Assembly (NCBI GenBank): GCA_963070105.1
Contig: OY718808.1
Coordinates: 3,099,738 to 3,163,737 of the forward strand
Source: Litomosoides sigmodontis
Lineage: Eukaryota > Nematoda > Chromadorea > Rhabditida > Onchocercidae
DNA: 64,000 bases
Direction: 5' to 3'
Shown: one piece after another, positions 1 through 14,556 of the stretch
How the letters are laid out: each line of letters starts with the position of its first letter
How positions within the stretch are numbered: position 1 is the stretch's first letter
The notes under the pieces: model-generated
Told to the model about the DNA's origin: nothing
What the model saw: the letters and a program-made list of their open reading frames with translations, nothing else
Databases searched by the model: none
Made by a program: the position numbers and the translations under genes

Positions 1-2595
1 TTCCATTGCTGAAAAATTATTAGGCCAAAATTAGATAAATAACTTTGAACATTCACTGCTAAATTTTTTATAATAGAAGAGAAGGTAAGAGGCAAGCACA
101 TTTTTAAAAAATCTCTGTGAACTATTTTATCAATGAATCATTGAAATTTTTATAGCAAATGTGGCAAAAAAAAAGTAGAATTTTTTTTGCAAGAAATAAT
201 TCCAGTTTTTTTTTCGTTTTTACCCAAATTAAGTGATGAAGTGCCGAAATGGATGGAAAAAATGATGAATGTGAAATGCCACCTGAAATACTTCATCATT
301 TCTGTCTGTTTAATGGAACAGAATCATTAGAAATTTGATAATGTTTTCTTCCTCTCCTATTTCATCTTTCATTTTCAAACGAAGAGGGATAACTTCAACG
401 CATGCAAATTTCATTTAATTTCATCCTACTCAAATTAATTTTCATTTTTTTTTTGATCAAAAGCAGTTCACTTTTGCATTTACCTCACTTCTGCTATTAC
501 AGTTCAAATTAATTTTTAAATCGTTTTTCCTGTTTACTCTCAAACACATTCCTCCTTTCAGCTCCGTTAACCGTTTGATGCTGTTGTTTTTTGGATGATG
601 CATATCAAGTCATTACAAGCATTCATTCATTTGAAATTTGTGAATTTTAAGTTATTCGGTACTTACTCATGCAAAATCACTAATGTGTTACGAAATCTAT
701 AAAAAGTGACTTCTTATTAAATTTCAAAAAAAAATTTTGTTTAAATAAGGCTTCTAAAATGAGATGCTATAAAAAATAATAGGAATTAGAAATTACCATT
801 TAGCCATTTTAATTCTACTACACCTTTGCTCCAATAAAAAGGATGAAATATGCTAAATTTAGAAAGTCTCTAAGGTAGAGCTTTTACTTGATAGCATCAA
901 AAAAGAAAAGGCTGCCGACAAAACAGGTGGATACGTCTTAGGAGGAAGTTAGTAATCATTCGTTCATCTGTAAAAATCACTTGATCATTTTGCTGCTGGA
1001 GTGATCGATTGCAGTAGCGATCAATCGATCAATCGATATAGATTGATCAGCGTCAATTGCTTCTTTTACTGTTGTGTGGAGTGGTAGAGTGCTTTTCGAT
1101 ATAAATCAAATCTCAAACTGCAAAATATAATTTATGACCATTTCATGCTTCAACTGCACTACACAACTGGACACTTTACTGCTCTGATTATACGTGACAG
1201 CTTTTTGCCTCTCACCACGAACGACACGTGACAATTGCGCATTTCACAAATGATGTGTGACAATTTTTTTCTATGCACTCAAACGATCCATGAACAATCG
1301 TTTGCTCATCGAGAAAGAAATGCTTGTTTGTTGTTTTTGATGAAATTGCAATTTTTATTGATTATATAAATGCTTGAACTTTTTCTATTAAATTTTTAAA
1401 CTGCTAATATTTTGGATGAATTATTTGTTTTAAAATTTTTAATAAAATTATTTTGTTTTCATTTCGTTGTTTTGCATCAATCATTGAATTTGTTTTATTT
1501 TGATTGGCTGCCATTTAGGTGCATTTTTCAATTCTGAAAAATTTTTATTAATTAATTCGACAAAATTAATTATTTCTGAATTTATTAGTTTATTAATGTT
1601 GCTGACAAACCTTTTTCAATATTTAGAAGAATACTTTTGTTCCACTGTATCGGTAGAGATGATGAAGTTTGCCGCACTCACTTCTCTTATTGATTTTTCT
1701 TTTGAAATTTCCAAAATTTAAAAATAGAATAAAATATATAATCCACTAATACATATATATGACAGTGCTACTTATCAAACAAATATTTCAGTTAACTTTT
1801 TCATTTCAATCTTAAAAATTCAGAGTTTCGTTTTTTTTTTTTAAAGTATCAAAAATGGAAATTTGATGACATAGAATAGGAGCAATAAAATCTTGAAGAG
1901 CCATCGAATTCTATTTTATTTGATGAACCGCTTTACTGTCAGTGATCAGTGATCGATTTTTTTTTCAATTCAAACTGATCAATGGATCATATATTGCTAG
2001 ACTTACCGAAATGCTTCGGCCATGCATGATCGCTGTTACTGTCACTTCGCAATGAAAGAAGATGAAGAAAAAGAGCATTATTGTTTGATTCGAAATTAAA
2101 TAATTCCTCCATCGTACGACAGTTTTTCTGCCGTTATGCGAAAAAAAAAAGAGAGGTCAACACCGGTCATTTCTTTTTTTTTTACATTTATAAAGAAGAG
2201 TTGGAAAGTCTTAGCTGAACCAACGAAAGAAAAAAAAACTTCGTCAAATTTTATTCCCTTTAAATTGCTCGCACAAAATTTATTAAATGACAAATTAGTA
2301 GAAGCACTGCATTTCAGAAAGTAAGACATTCGTTAATTGAAATGATGAAATAGTATGTGATCGTTGTAAAGAAACGAGAGAAGGCGAGCAAGAAAGGAAA
2401 AAAAAAGTTGACCGTTTTTAAGGCACTAAGTGCTAGTTCCTCAATACGTCACTTTTACATTGCATTTTAAAATTTCCTTTGCTTTCAATTGCTTGAACAA
2501 TTAATGATAACAGAAAATTAGAAGAAGAAAGAGGGAGAGGGAGAGACAGAGAGAGAAAGAAAGAAAGAAAGAAAGAAAGAAATGGAAAGTTAATT
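1..2595. other. No gene recognised, AT-rich flank
   Basis: No open frame here looks coding: the frames are short and low-complexity and lack plausible splice partners. The stretch downstream of the minus-strand gene ending at 2596 holds GA-rich and GAAA repeats (about 2521-2582) that would lie in that gene's 3' UTR or flank. Around 1003-1052 and 1938-1990 there are clusters of TGATC/ATCGAT words. Confidence 0.6.
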
Positions 2596-5500
2596 TCATC
2601 TTCCTCCACCAACTCGTACCATTCCCTTCGTTACTGCAGTCGTAGTCCTTTTTTGCGCCTGTTGTACGGATGCCTGAACACTTAGTAATTTAATGAGAAT
2701 AACTAAAAAAAAAATTCTTATCAAAAAAAATGACATGAACAAGTGCCTCTCAGTGAATTTGGCATAAGTTAGTTCTGAATTGCATTTGTAAAATGGTACT
2801 AGCAATTGCCAATTTGTGATGAAAAAAAAAATGCAAAGAGTTTTTTTTAATTTTAAAAGTGTACAAAAAAAATTGAATTCTTAATGAGCGGAAATAACTT
2901 AGTTATATAATTTTAAATTTTAGCAAAATTAAGATCTTTCTTTCCTTTTTCTTCTATTAAATTTTATCATTTAATCAATGAGGAATTCAAATTGATTGGA
3001 GTGCAAAAATTTAATGCAAGAAGAAATAATTAACGGTGTAAATTTAATTTTTGAATATTAAAGAATTGAAAGCTAAAATGATCGGCAGGGCATTTCAAAC
3101 ACTTTACATCCTTTTGTGGCTTCACATTATTAGCACTGCTGCAAATTATCAACAGTGCGAATTGATTCATTTCAATCTAATTAAAATTTCTTAAAATTTC
3201 ACTAAATTTTCAACCTGTTTTGCTGCTATCTTCTGCTGCTCCATCATGGTTTCATTCGGCTCCACAACTGCTAAAAATTCATATAATTACATATTTTGAA
3301 ATTATCTGTGCAAATTGTAAAATTAAAAAAAAAAAAAGTTTTAGTTTTCACATAACATACTCTAAACTTACGTCCGTATTCCGGTGGTGGTGGTGGCCAT
3401 TGCCGTTGATTTGGCTTTACGTGTAATCGTGTTTGAAGAACATCAATGTCCTGCTGAATTTGCTGTTCAAATTCCGGTGGTGGCCATTGTATGGTTTTCA
3501 GCCGTGAGCCTAGCAAATTTGCTCGTCAAATAATTCACGTAATTTTTTTTCCAAATAAAATTTGAAAGGAGCAAACAGTGGGATGTGAGAGAAGTGAGGA
3601 ATGATATTGTTGATGCACTCTACGAAATGTTTCGTCGTTTCGTAAACAAATTAATAACAAGCAAAAATATCGGTAGATATGAAAGGATGAAGAGAAAAGC
3701 AAGTTAGCCTACGTCGGTAGATATGAAAGGATGAAGAGAAAAATAATTTAGCCTACGTTTTTGCTAATAAATATTTGTGAAATGTAAGCGCAGCACTTCA
3801 AATAGATGAATTCTGATGCATTATAAAAACATTCATATTATACCACACTAATTCATTAGCTAAAATTTAGCTAATGAAGTTTATTTTTAACATTTATATG
3901 GATTTCTTTTTCCTCTAATTTTTACACATAATTTGAAAAACAGAAAGAAAAGCAAAGTAAAAAATGAAGAACAAAATATTTTAAGCAGAAAAAATAGAAC
4001 AAAAACAAAGTAATAAACAAATCAACAAATAGCTTATACTAATTTTTGTCTATTTAAATTTAAAGATTAAGAGCAGTAGTTTTAAAGCCTACCTACCTAT
4101 ACATCTACCTGTACGAATTTCGTTTTCTGGTGGCGGCCAAACTCTCTGTAAGTTATGTTGAACAGCTTTACACCAAGCCGTTCCTGTTTCCACTTCCACT
4201 TTCTCCTAAAATAATTGAGCACGTTTAACGTCAACATTTCAAATTAGTATTATTAGTTAAAAAAATTGAAAAATTTTCTTACATCACGTCTCCATGCTGT
4301 ATCGTCCGCTGCTTTAGTTACCGTTACTTCATGCCTGTAAGAAAAACAGAGATATTTGCGGTAATCTTCCAATTCGCATAATTAATGCAAATATGTTACG
4401 AAAGAATTTATGCTTAACATTCTAATATGTGATAGGACATTTGCGCTTAGTGAAAATTTACAGCAGTGTTTGAAGATTTTTTCCTATTTGCTAATTTTAA
4501 CCAAAATATGACGATATTTAAGTGTAGTGAGCTTAAAAGCAACAGCTAAAGCAATCGAATTTGAATACTTTCTTAAATTTTAGAGATAACAATGTTTTTT
4601 AAATTTTAGAGATAATAATGTTTTTTAAATTTTAGAGATAATGGCGTGATCATTGATAATTGAGCTATTTTTTTTTTGCGGACTTTTCATGAAAAAATTT
4701 CATACGAATTCATATTTTTAGGAAGCGCCATTTTATGAAACATTCAACAAATTATGTAAATCTAAATTTTCAGATTGAAATGTGAAAAAAACGAGGAAAA
4801 CGACTGGACTAACTGTGGTGCGACATTTTCATTCTGTGGTGGAGGCCAAACGTGACCAATACGACCCGGTTGGTAGGCGCTTCTGATTGAATGCGCTCCA
4901 ACAGTCTCATCCTAAAAGTTAGAATGGCTTACCTAGTGCTTTTACCTCTTCTAGAAGTAATGATGAATGATTTGAGCTAGTCAACGGAACAGTCTACCGC
5001 GAAAAAACGTGGAAACCTGATTGTCAGGATGCCATTCACGAGCTTTCACACGTGGTGCATCGATCAGTTCCTTTGTTTCTTCCTCCGGAAATTCATTCCA
5101 TTCTATCCAAGTTGGTTGCACTGGTCGAGGAACAATTACAGTTGGCTAAGATACATTTCGTTAAATTTCATAATTTAATTTTTCCTAAGGTTCAGTTCGG
5201 AAAGAAAACTGAAAACAATTTTGCAGTATCAGTTAGGATTGTATAGCACTAATTATTACTATTACATATGCTAATCACTACCACATATAAGTCTAATTCT
5301 ATGAGAAGATAATCGCTAGCTTTAATGCTTGTTAACCTTATGCTTTAATATGAAACTATTTTTAGCCTTATTTAAATAACGATTTCAATTGAAAAATTTT
5401 CTAACTTTAATTTCAACACTTCCGCGCAATTCTGGAATAGCAATTTTTGCCGGTTGAGGAACCTGGATTTCAACCGGTATTCGATTCTGTGTTACCCACG

Positions 5501-8011
5501 ATTGATCTTCCTAAATTTGAAATTTTTTCTTTTTGGTTGGAATGAATTTGAAAAAATTTCAGCTTTCACAAGCTTTCAGGGCGTGCTTCCAACAGAGTGC
5601 TCATAATGCTGTGTAACATAATAGATATGTGCTTGCATAATTTAATTTTTTTAATTATCACTTCAAATAATGCAATACGTTGTAAGTAACCTTAGCTTTA
5701 TAAGCTAAGTATTAAAGTGAGGTGAAAGGTGTGTGGATCGTTACCTGAGTGTGGATCGGTTTTACCTCTTGCTGTGGTAACACTTCCGCCTGCTTACTGA
5801 TATTGCTTAGGTAAGCCTGTTGTACATCGCCACCTCTCATCACTTGAATCTTCTGGCCAGCGTCTGAAATTAATTGCACATATGATAACTGTTGTTGAGC
5901 AGATGTTGCAGACGTTGATGAAATCTGAGTCTTTAGTAGCAGATAAATGATGATCAATGATCACCTGCTGCTCCACTTCTGTCTACGGCTTTTGCTGAAG
6001 GTGTAGCTTGACGTATCAGTGGTGTTTGCCCTGGTTTTGCAGGTACTGCTGGAGCTCTTTGTTGCTGTTGCACCTGTCTTGTCGGTGCCTGATATCTTGA
6101 CCCTTGAACCTGAGACTGTTTTGTCATCAGTTGTGGTTGCTGCTGCTGACTGGGTTGGTTTTGTTGCTGTTGTTGAACATTCAAAGGTTGAGTTTGCCGT
6201 TGAGCTTGAACTTGCGCTTGTTGAGCCTGTTTTCCAGCCATCAATTTGACCTGTTGCTGAGCACGAAGTTGCTCAGCGCGTTCGCGTTCCGCTTTTAGCT
6301 GAGCTTCACGTTGCGCTTTCCGCAACGATTCTTGCTCAGCCTTTCTTCTAGCCTCAGCTTCAGCTTGCGCCTGCCTGGCCTTTGCTTCAGCTTCCGCCTG
6401 CCTGGCCTTCGCTTCAGCTTGCGCTTGTTGAACACGCATCTGAGCCTCACGTTGAGCACGTTCCTGTGCTTCCTTTATAGCTTGTTGTTGTGCCAAATGC
6501 GCTCGTTGAAGCGCTTCTTGTTGCGCCTTCGCCATTGCTTCTTTCTGCTCAGCAATGATTTTCGCCTGACGTAATTCTGGTTCTGAGAGATTATGTGCTT
6601 GTCCTTTTGACACGATCATTTCATGCGATTCCGCATGTGCTCTATGAACTAAAAGTTTCAATATTTTTATTAAAATATGATCAATTGGAGGATGAACGGT
6701 ACCGCAATAGCAGAGCGGTGTGCTTCATAACTTCAAAATTTCATACCTATCAGCAGGACCAAGAAATTGTTTTTCCTTCAAAAACGTACACATCAAATAC
6801 TTTATTACTCGTAAATATGCTTAATGAAACGAAACTATGGAACAAATTCAAAAAGTAATAAAAAAATAATAATGTATAAATATGACCATTAGCGCCACTC
6901 ATTGCTGCTGTTGCGCTTTGGCTGGTAGCATTTGATGTCGTTTTGGTTACCATTTTGAAACCGGTACTTCTAGTAACTGGTGCTTCACCTTCCTCCTCCT
7001 CCTCCTCCTCCTCTTCTTCCTCATCCTCAATTTTGTGTGACATTTCTTTCACTGTAATTTTCAGTGAGAAATTTTAGCTCATCTAATTTAGCACAACAAT
7101 GCTTTACATTATTTTATTGCATTTTCAATCAAACATCACCGAACTAATAACTCAAAAAAAAAAATTTCAGTAAAACGTGTGAAGCTCAACAATATCTTCT
7201 TTCCCCACTGTGTTTGTCAAACTCATTACCTTCGGTTTTTAAATTATTAAATTCAGTGATAGTATGTTACGATGAGCAACGCTGTTATGAGCTACTTGCT
7301 ATATCAGCTAACCTTTGCGGAGCTATGATTAAAATACAGGCTAATTAAGCGTACTTATGAATGCCAGAATAGTATCTCTCTCTCCCTCTCTCTCTCTCTC
7401 TATCTCTCCTCCTTTCTGTTAAATTTCAAATTTTTAAAACTGTACGCTACTTGGAATCTGTTATTACTTAGGCAAACCTTATTATCATAATTTATGTATA
7501 ATTTATAGCTATACAACATCATTAATCTTATCTAATTTCTCTTCAATCATTCGATCACTAATTAATTGAGCATCTGTCTAAATGATAAAACGAAGAAAAC
7601 GTGTTAAAAAATAAAATTAATTTAAAAATTTCAATTACGTACTTTTAATATGGATTTAACGAGGTATTGTCAGCTAAATGAAACTATCAGAGAAAGAGTG
7701 AATTTTTTTTTTGCATTCGTATTTCAATTATAATTTGACAGGATAATCTATGTGAAGCAGCAATGTTATCATCACCTTGATCACCCTTTCGCTGAGAAAT
7801 AATTATTATTTCTTGAATTTTGAACTAATTTAAAAGTGAATTTTGAGGTAACTTAAGAGATGAAAGAGACTGAAGCACATCTCCGACAGGTGGAAAAAAT
7901 AAACAAACGGATAAATAAACGGTATAGTATATTTCAATCATCAGCTAAGTGCAATTACTTACAGCCGTAAGCACCTCTGCTCCGAGCAGTTGCTGCTCTA
8001 TTTGACGGCAT
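2596..8011 (-). CDS. Acidic coiled-coil protein with W-P-P-P repeats, 589 residues, 12 exons
   Basis: Exons read (high to low): 8011-7963, 7051-6887, 6648-5965, 5863-5745, 5510-5406, 5145-5017, 4911-4814, 4334-4283, 4205-4109, 3509-3372, 3270-3215, 2673-2596. All phases agree and the sum is 590 codons including TGA. The start is the ATG at 8011 (MPSNRAATARSRG), before a strong GTAAGT donor. The first 70 residues hold a Glu run of about 12. Residues 72-299, one exon, are an Ala/Gln/Glu/Arg-rich predicted coiled coil with short internal repeats, ending in poly-Gln and a basic, Pro-containing tail. The C-terminal half carries spaced aromatic-proline motifs: VWPPPQ, VWPPPEN, QWPPPEFE, QWPPPPPEYG, and looser relatives (WIEWNEFPEE, EWHPDNQ). 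I do not recognise the family. The design suggests a structural or scaffold protein whose WPPP motifs bind a partner; that is inference. There is no signal peptide or membrane segment. Confidence 0.75.
3670..3757. repeat. Two-copy tandem repeat, 44-bp unit
   Basis: Two near-identical 44-bp units beginning TCGGTAGATATGAAAGG start at 3670 and 3714. They lie in the intron between the exons at 4205-4109 and 3509-3372 of the W-P-P-P gene. Confidence 0.9.
4575..4645. repeat. Three-copy tandem repeat, 26-bp unit
   Basis: Units start at 4575, 4601 and 4627, each beginning AAATTTTAGAGATAA; the third is truncated. They lie in the intron between the exons at 4911-4814 and 4334-4283. Each unit carries a TTTTAG, which resembles an acceptor on the plus strand but lies on the non-coding strand of this gene. 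Confidence 0.9.
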
Positions 8012-9365
8012 TACTGAATCAATTCAACTTTTCAAGTTGTAAAAGATAGGTTGGAGAAGTGGTAGTAAATAAGTAAATATGCTCGAAGAAACGGGTATGT
8101 TGTACGTTGATAAAACGTGTATGGGTAAAAAAATAAAATGCTTTAAAATGTAAATTAAATGATGCAAATTAAATTTAAATTAAATTAAGTAATATGTAAA
8201 TTAAATGATTAAATGCATAAAATGCTAATGGTAAATGTTGCATCGCTTTTACAATAACACTTCATTATTTCTATATCTAATATTTTATTATTGTAAAAAA
8301 GTAAAATTTCGAATTATTTAAAAAGATAAATGTATTTTTTTTTCTTTTTGCCAATGAAACATATGTTAAAATTTAACTGAAAAAGTTAGATGAAAGCATT
8401 TACTAACTAGAAATGCTATACTAGCAGTGTAAAAATTTTAGCATTTAAATTAATACTTCAAAATAAAATGTATTAATTTCAATAATGAAAATGATAAAGA
8501 ATGAATACATACGTTTTCATACAAGGCTTTAATTTATGCCATATGAGCGTATAAACAACTTTCACGTAAAACCTTACGTCCTTCAACAATAAAGGGAATT
8601 TGAAGAAGGAAGAGCACAGTGTACATTTATAGGTGCGGTGCTAATTTTGTGGAATAACACTGTTAAAAATTGGTAAAATCTGAGATTCATTCGTGAATAC
8701 GAATGAAATGTTGGAAAAAGTGGAAAAGTTTAAATATTTAAGAGAAACACACACACAGAGTGAAAGAGAGGGAGAGAGAGAGAGAGAAAAGAAGCATGGT
8801 GTGTAAGGATGAAATAATAAAAATATTTTGAAAAAAGTGAATGAATAAGTACTTTAAATTTGAAACTGTTAGCGAGAGCATGGGCGTATGTGTGCGAGTG
8901 TGAATATATTGAAGTAATAAGATATGTAAAAATAAGAAATTCAGTGGTTTCGATTTGCTTCTTCAAATGAATAGAATTATCAGTGATCCATTTCATTTTC
9001 ACTGCTCTCTCTCTTTTTTTCTTTCTCTCTCTCTCTCTCTCTCTCTTCTCTTCCTCATTCTTCCATGGATTACTGCTTACATATGCGATTCCACATCTGC
9101 TCATTTCTTCTTGTGCTTTTTTTTAAAGTACAACTAATTCGTTAAATTTAACAGCTATAGAGATAAATGGAAAAGATAAGAGAAAAAGAAAGAGAGAGAG
9201 GGGGGAGAGAAGGAAAAGAATTGAAAATGGTCTCTCATTGCGATAGCAATAAAAGTAATGAAATTGATAGGAAGCTAAGACTTGCACTAATCCATTTTGT
9301 TCGATCTAACATCTCTTCCTCTCTCCAGCAGGAGGAACTGAAATAAAGAAAGAAAGAAAAAAGGA

Positions 9366-10826
<1,461 letters not shown>

Positions 10827-13239
10827 ATGAAATATGTGAAACTACGAATTCAAAAATGCTTATTAATTTAATGTAAGATTAGTTTACGCAAGTGGTTTAA
10901 TTTGCATTATTTATTAGCTTTTATCTACTATAATCATAGGTTTTATAGCGCAAATTCTTATTCAATTTTAACATGATCATTGCAGTTTTCAAATATTTCT
11001 AGCACTTCAGTAGGATTTCAAATTTGTTATTAAGTGGTTCTGGAATGAATTTCATTAGTGTATGTATGAATACAAAAACAATATTCAAGCAAAACAAATC
11101 GTAATTTTTTAGCTTAATTGAGAATTTATCTGGAATTTAAATTTACTTTCTAACACCCATCAATTATAAAATATTTTCCAAAAATATTTATTTAAAAATC
11201 AAAAAAAAAATCTGATTTACACCTAGCATTTTTTTTTTATAAGTGTCATTATAAGTGAAATGCAAACCTGATATGAACAGGTAGAATACACAGAGTAGTA
11301 TCATAATAAAATAGTCGACATAAATAACCATAGAAACTGAAATATTACTGCAAATTTAGAAATTGCTTTTTTATATCACAATCGAAATAAATCAAAATTT
11401 AGTGAAAATATAATAGTCAGCCAAAAAAAAAATGAAAAAAAAATTAACGCAATTTTTTCTCAACTATCTCATTTCAAACTGATTTTGCAAATCTAAATTT
11501 TCATTTTAAGTTTTATGCCAAGCTAACGTGAATTTCCGCATTCTCAACGAAAAATCAATGTTGGATGAAAATTAGTTTAGCAAATAAAGTGCAAAGCAGG
11601 AAGTTATGTAGAAACGAGCATCGACAGGTTCGTTTAAAAAAAATAAAAGATTTTCGTACGAAACATTTGTTGCATTTATAAAAAATAAAAATATAAAAAA
11701 AATTAAAATATAAAAAAATGAAAATGTAAGAAAAAAAAATGAAAAGAAACCAAAAAAATCTAACAATAGCAAATTTGCAGCTTCCTTTACATTTTTTCTG
11801 AAATTTTTACCCTTTGAAAATTTCACAACAAATTACTCATTAACCACCTGCGATAGAGCTGATAAATTTCTCATTGATAATTTTTGTGTTGTAATCAAAA
11901 GGCAGCATTGCAATGATTGTATTTTGGAATTTCGAAATTTTCCTCCTATTCTGTATTTGTAAGGTTAAAAAAAAATGAAAGATCCCAATAATGCTTTACT
12001 GGTAATTGGAAAATTGAAAATTTTAGACTGTTGATGAGCACTAAATTTAAATAAATTTAATGAAAAACTTCAATGATTTTGGAAGAGTTTTTTGCACAAA
12101 TTTGAAACGCCTAGAAAGTTTAATGTTGCTAAATACAGCTTGAAACGCATGCGTGTGTTTTTTTTTCGTTCGAAATTAATCTTATTTTTTCCCAAGCACT
12201 TTATTGCTAAGGATTAATAAAGAATAAATTTGCTTCAGTAAAATTTTTAACGAGAAAATTTTAAACCAGCAAACTAGAATGTGCTTCATCTTAATTCAAA
12301 AAAAAATTAAAACATTAATGCATGAATTTCGTATTTCATTCAGATACCATACAATTTTAGAAGAGTAGAGGAAGAGAACATATGCCACTAATATTATCAT
12401 TTGTCGTGTTTTTCAAGGAATTTTTAAAACTTCCACCAGATGGAGCAATTATATATGAAAAGATGAAATAGAATTCTTTACCTTTACTTACCGTACGCCA
12501 TTACCATTTCGTATTTCATATACAGTGTAGATTATTTGCTAACTGTAACATTGTTATCAGTGCTTCATCACTTAGCACTTCTCCTTTTCCGCTACATCAT
12601 CATCATGTCGATTTCACTTTCAAAAAAAAATTTACATATCATTTTTGAATTTAATCTTGTCGTATAAAAAAAGATGTAAATTTTGTCTTATACATATTCA
12701 ATTAACAGATCATATTTTGTAGCTCAACTGATAAGTTGCAAAATTTTCCTTTTAGTTTTCTCCTACAATTCTTCTTGAAAAAGAGAAACTATGTGAATTT
12801 CCTGCAAATAAATAATTGTTGTTCATATCTGATTGGTTGCTTCATTGCAATTATAAATAAATGAATTATTTGTAAAAAAAAAGAAAGTAATCTAAAAGAA
12901 TGAACGAAATATTTAAATTGTAATGAAAAAATTAGAAGAAAAAAAAAATTTTTCCCAATTGATTTCTCATTTGTCAACAATGGAAACTATTTAAAAGTGC
13001 ACAAAAAAAAAATGAGGCAAATTCATTCCGTTCTCAATGCTAAACTTCTTGCACACACAACGAAATGCTTGTGCTCGTGTTACTTTTACGAGCGCAATTT
13101 CACCGTTACATTTCCGCTTCACATCAATGATCACAAGAGGATGAATGAATGAATGAATGGATGGCATCATTTCTTTATAGAAAGAATTATTTCGATGGAT
13201 AAAAATAATGACTTTGTTAAAACGATCAATAGCAAATTT

Positions 13240-13686
13240 TTAAATTATAAATGATAAGTGTAAATGTGATTCATCTAGACTTTATTTTAATTTCAATTTT
13301 ATCAGCTATAAATTCTTATTATTGTGATTGTATGAAAGTTTTATCAGTCTGCAAACACTTTAATATATAACTGGTGGATATGAATAATTAGTTTGAGTTA
13401 TAAAAAAAAAATTGTAATTAAGGAAAATTATAATTGCTCTAAAATTGCGATAAATGAAAGATAAAAAAAGTTAACTTAAAATGATAACAAATGATAGATA
13501 TAACGCTGCACTCGTGAAAAATGGAGGATACAAATAATTGATTTAAAATGATGATAAATGAATGATAGGTGTAAATGAGATTCATCTAAACTTTACTTCA
13601 ATTTCCATTTTGTCAGCTAAATTATTTAAATTCTTATTATTGTGATTGTATAGATGTTTAATCAGTCTTCAAACATTTTAATACAT
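13240..13686. repeat. Diverged direct duplication, about 130-bp unit, offset about 305 bp
   Basis: The block at about 13240-13366 recurs at about 13543-13686 in the same order. Shared words include GTAAATGTGATTCATCTAGA against GTAAATGAGATTCATCTAAA, TTTCAATTTTATCAGCTA against TTTCCATTTTGTCAGCTA, and an identical TTCTTATTATTGTGATTGTA. The spacer also contains related words (GGTGGATATGAATAATT at 13373, GGAGGATACAAATAATT at 13521), so more than one duplication event is possible. Confidence 0.8.
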
Positions 13687-14449
13687 TTCTTTACGACATG
13701 TCGCAAAATGTTACAGTATTGGAAAAGCGGAAAAAAAATGATTTTGTAAATTTTGCAATAGGCTGCTAGCAGCTCACTAATTTTTAGAAAGCAACTTGTC
13801 GTTGAGTATTACAAAATTTTTTGCAAATTTAGCACATTTTGAAAATAAAAAGCTTAACTTTCTTTGATCTCAATTTAATTGCCAAAATTGCTGCATAGAA
13901 ATTCGTCTATTCAATCATTTCCATGCGATACTTTCAAGTAAATGTCATTTTTATCGTGTACAAACTTGAAAAATGCACGCACCACGCACGCGCGCGCGAG
14001 AGAGAAAGAGGAAGAGAGAGAGAGAGAGAGTGAGAGAGAGAAAAATCGAGTGATAAAAATTGAATATAATATCGATAATCAATAATAGTCGTAGTAAAAC
14101 AAAAAATGAAAATTATTTTTCATTACGCATATATGTATATGTACATGGAAATAATTGAGTTAAAATGTTAAATGAAACAAAAGAAAAAGATCAAATTTGC
14201 ATATGATCAATGTAATTGATTACACACTTACACCTCAAAAGATTTTTGGTATTACGATATTTTATTATAATATACATTTTGTTGCAGCTACATTTGGATG
14301 CTCCTACTTATGAGATATAAATGATATTTGTTAAATTGTTTGCTTCAATTTTTTTCTCTTTATCGTCCATTTGAAAAACAAAAAAAAAAACGAAAAGTTC
14401 AAAGTTTATGAGATAAACGTTGAAATAAAATTTGAGAAAAAAAATGAAG

Positions 14450-14478
14450 TACACACACACACACACACACATACACAT
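14450..14478. repeat. Short (CA)n tract
   Basis: ACAC repeat ending in ACATACACAT, just beyond the stop codon of the PDZ gene (minus strand) and so probably in its 3' UTR. Confidence 0.85.
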
Positions 14479-14556
14479 CCAAAGAAAATTTTTTCAATTA
14501 TATCAAAGCATAATTTGGAGGTATTTGAAATCACTTTGCATAATCGGTTCGTTTTT

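Noticed and set aside
3660..4645. Repeats at 3.67 and 4.58 kb considered as a CRISPR-like array
   Set aside because: They are adjacent tandem copies without variable spacers and lie in introns of a eukaryotic gene.
6019..6574. Plus-strand Leu/Val-rich frames opposite the coiled-coil exon
   Set aside because: They are shadows of the minus-strand exon 6648-5965, whose phase and splice sites fit a full gene model.
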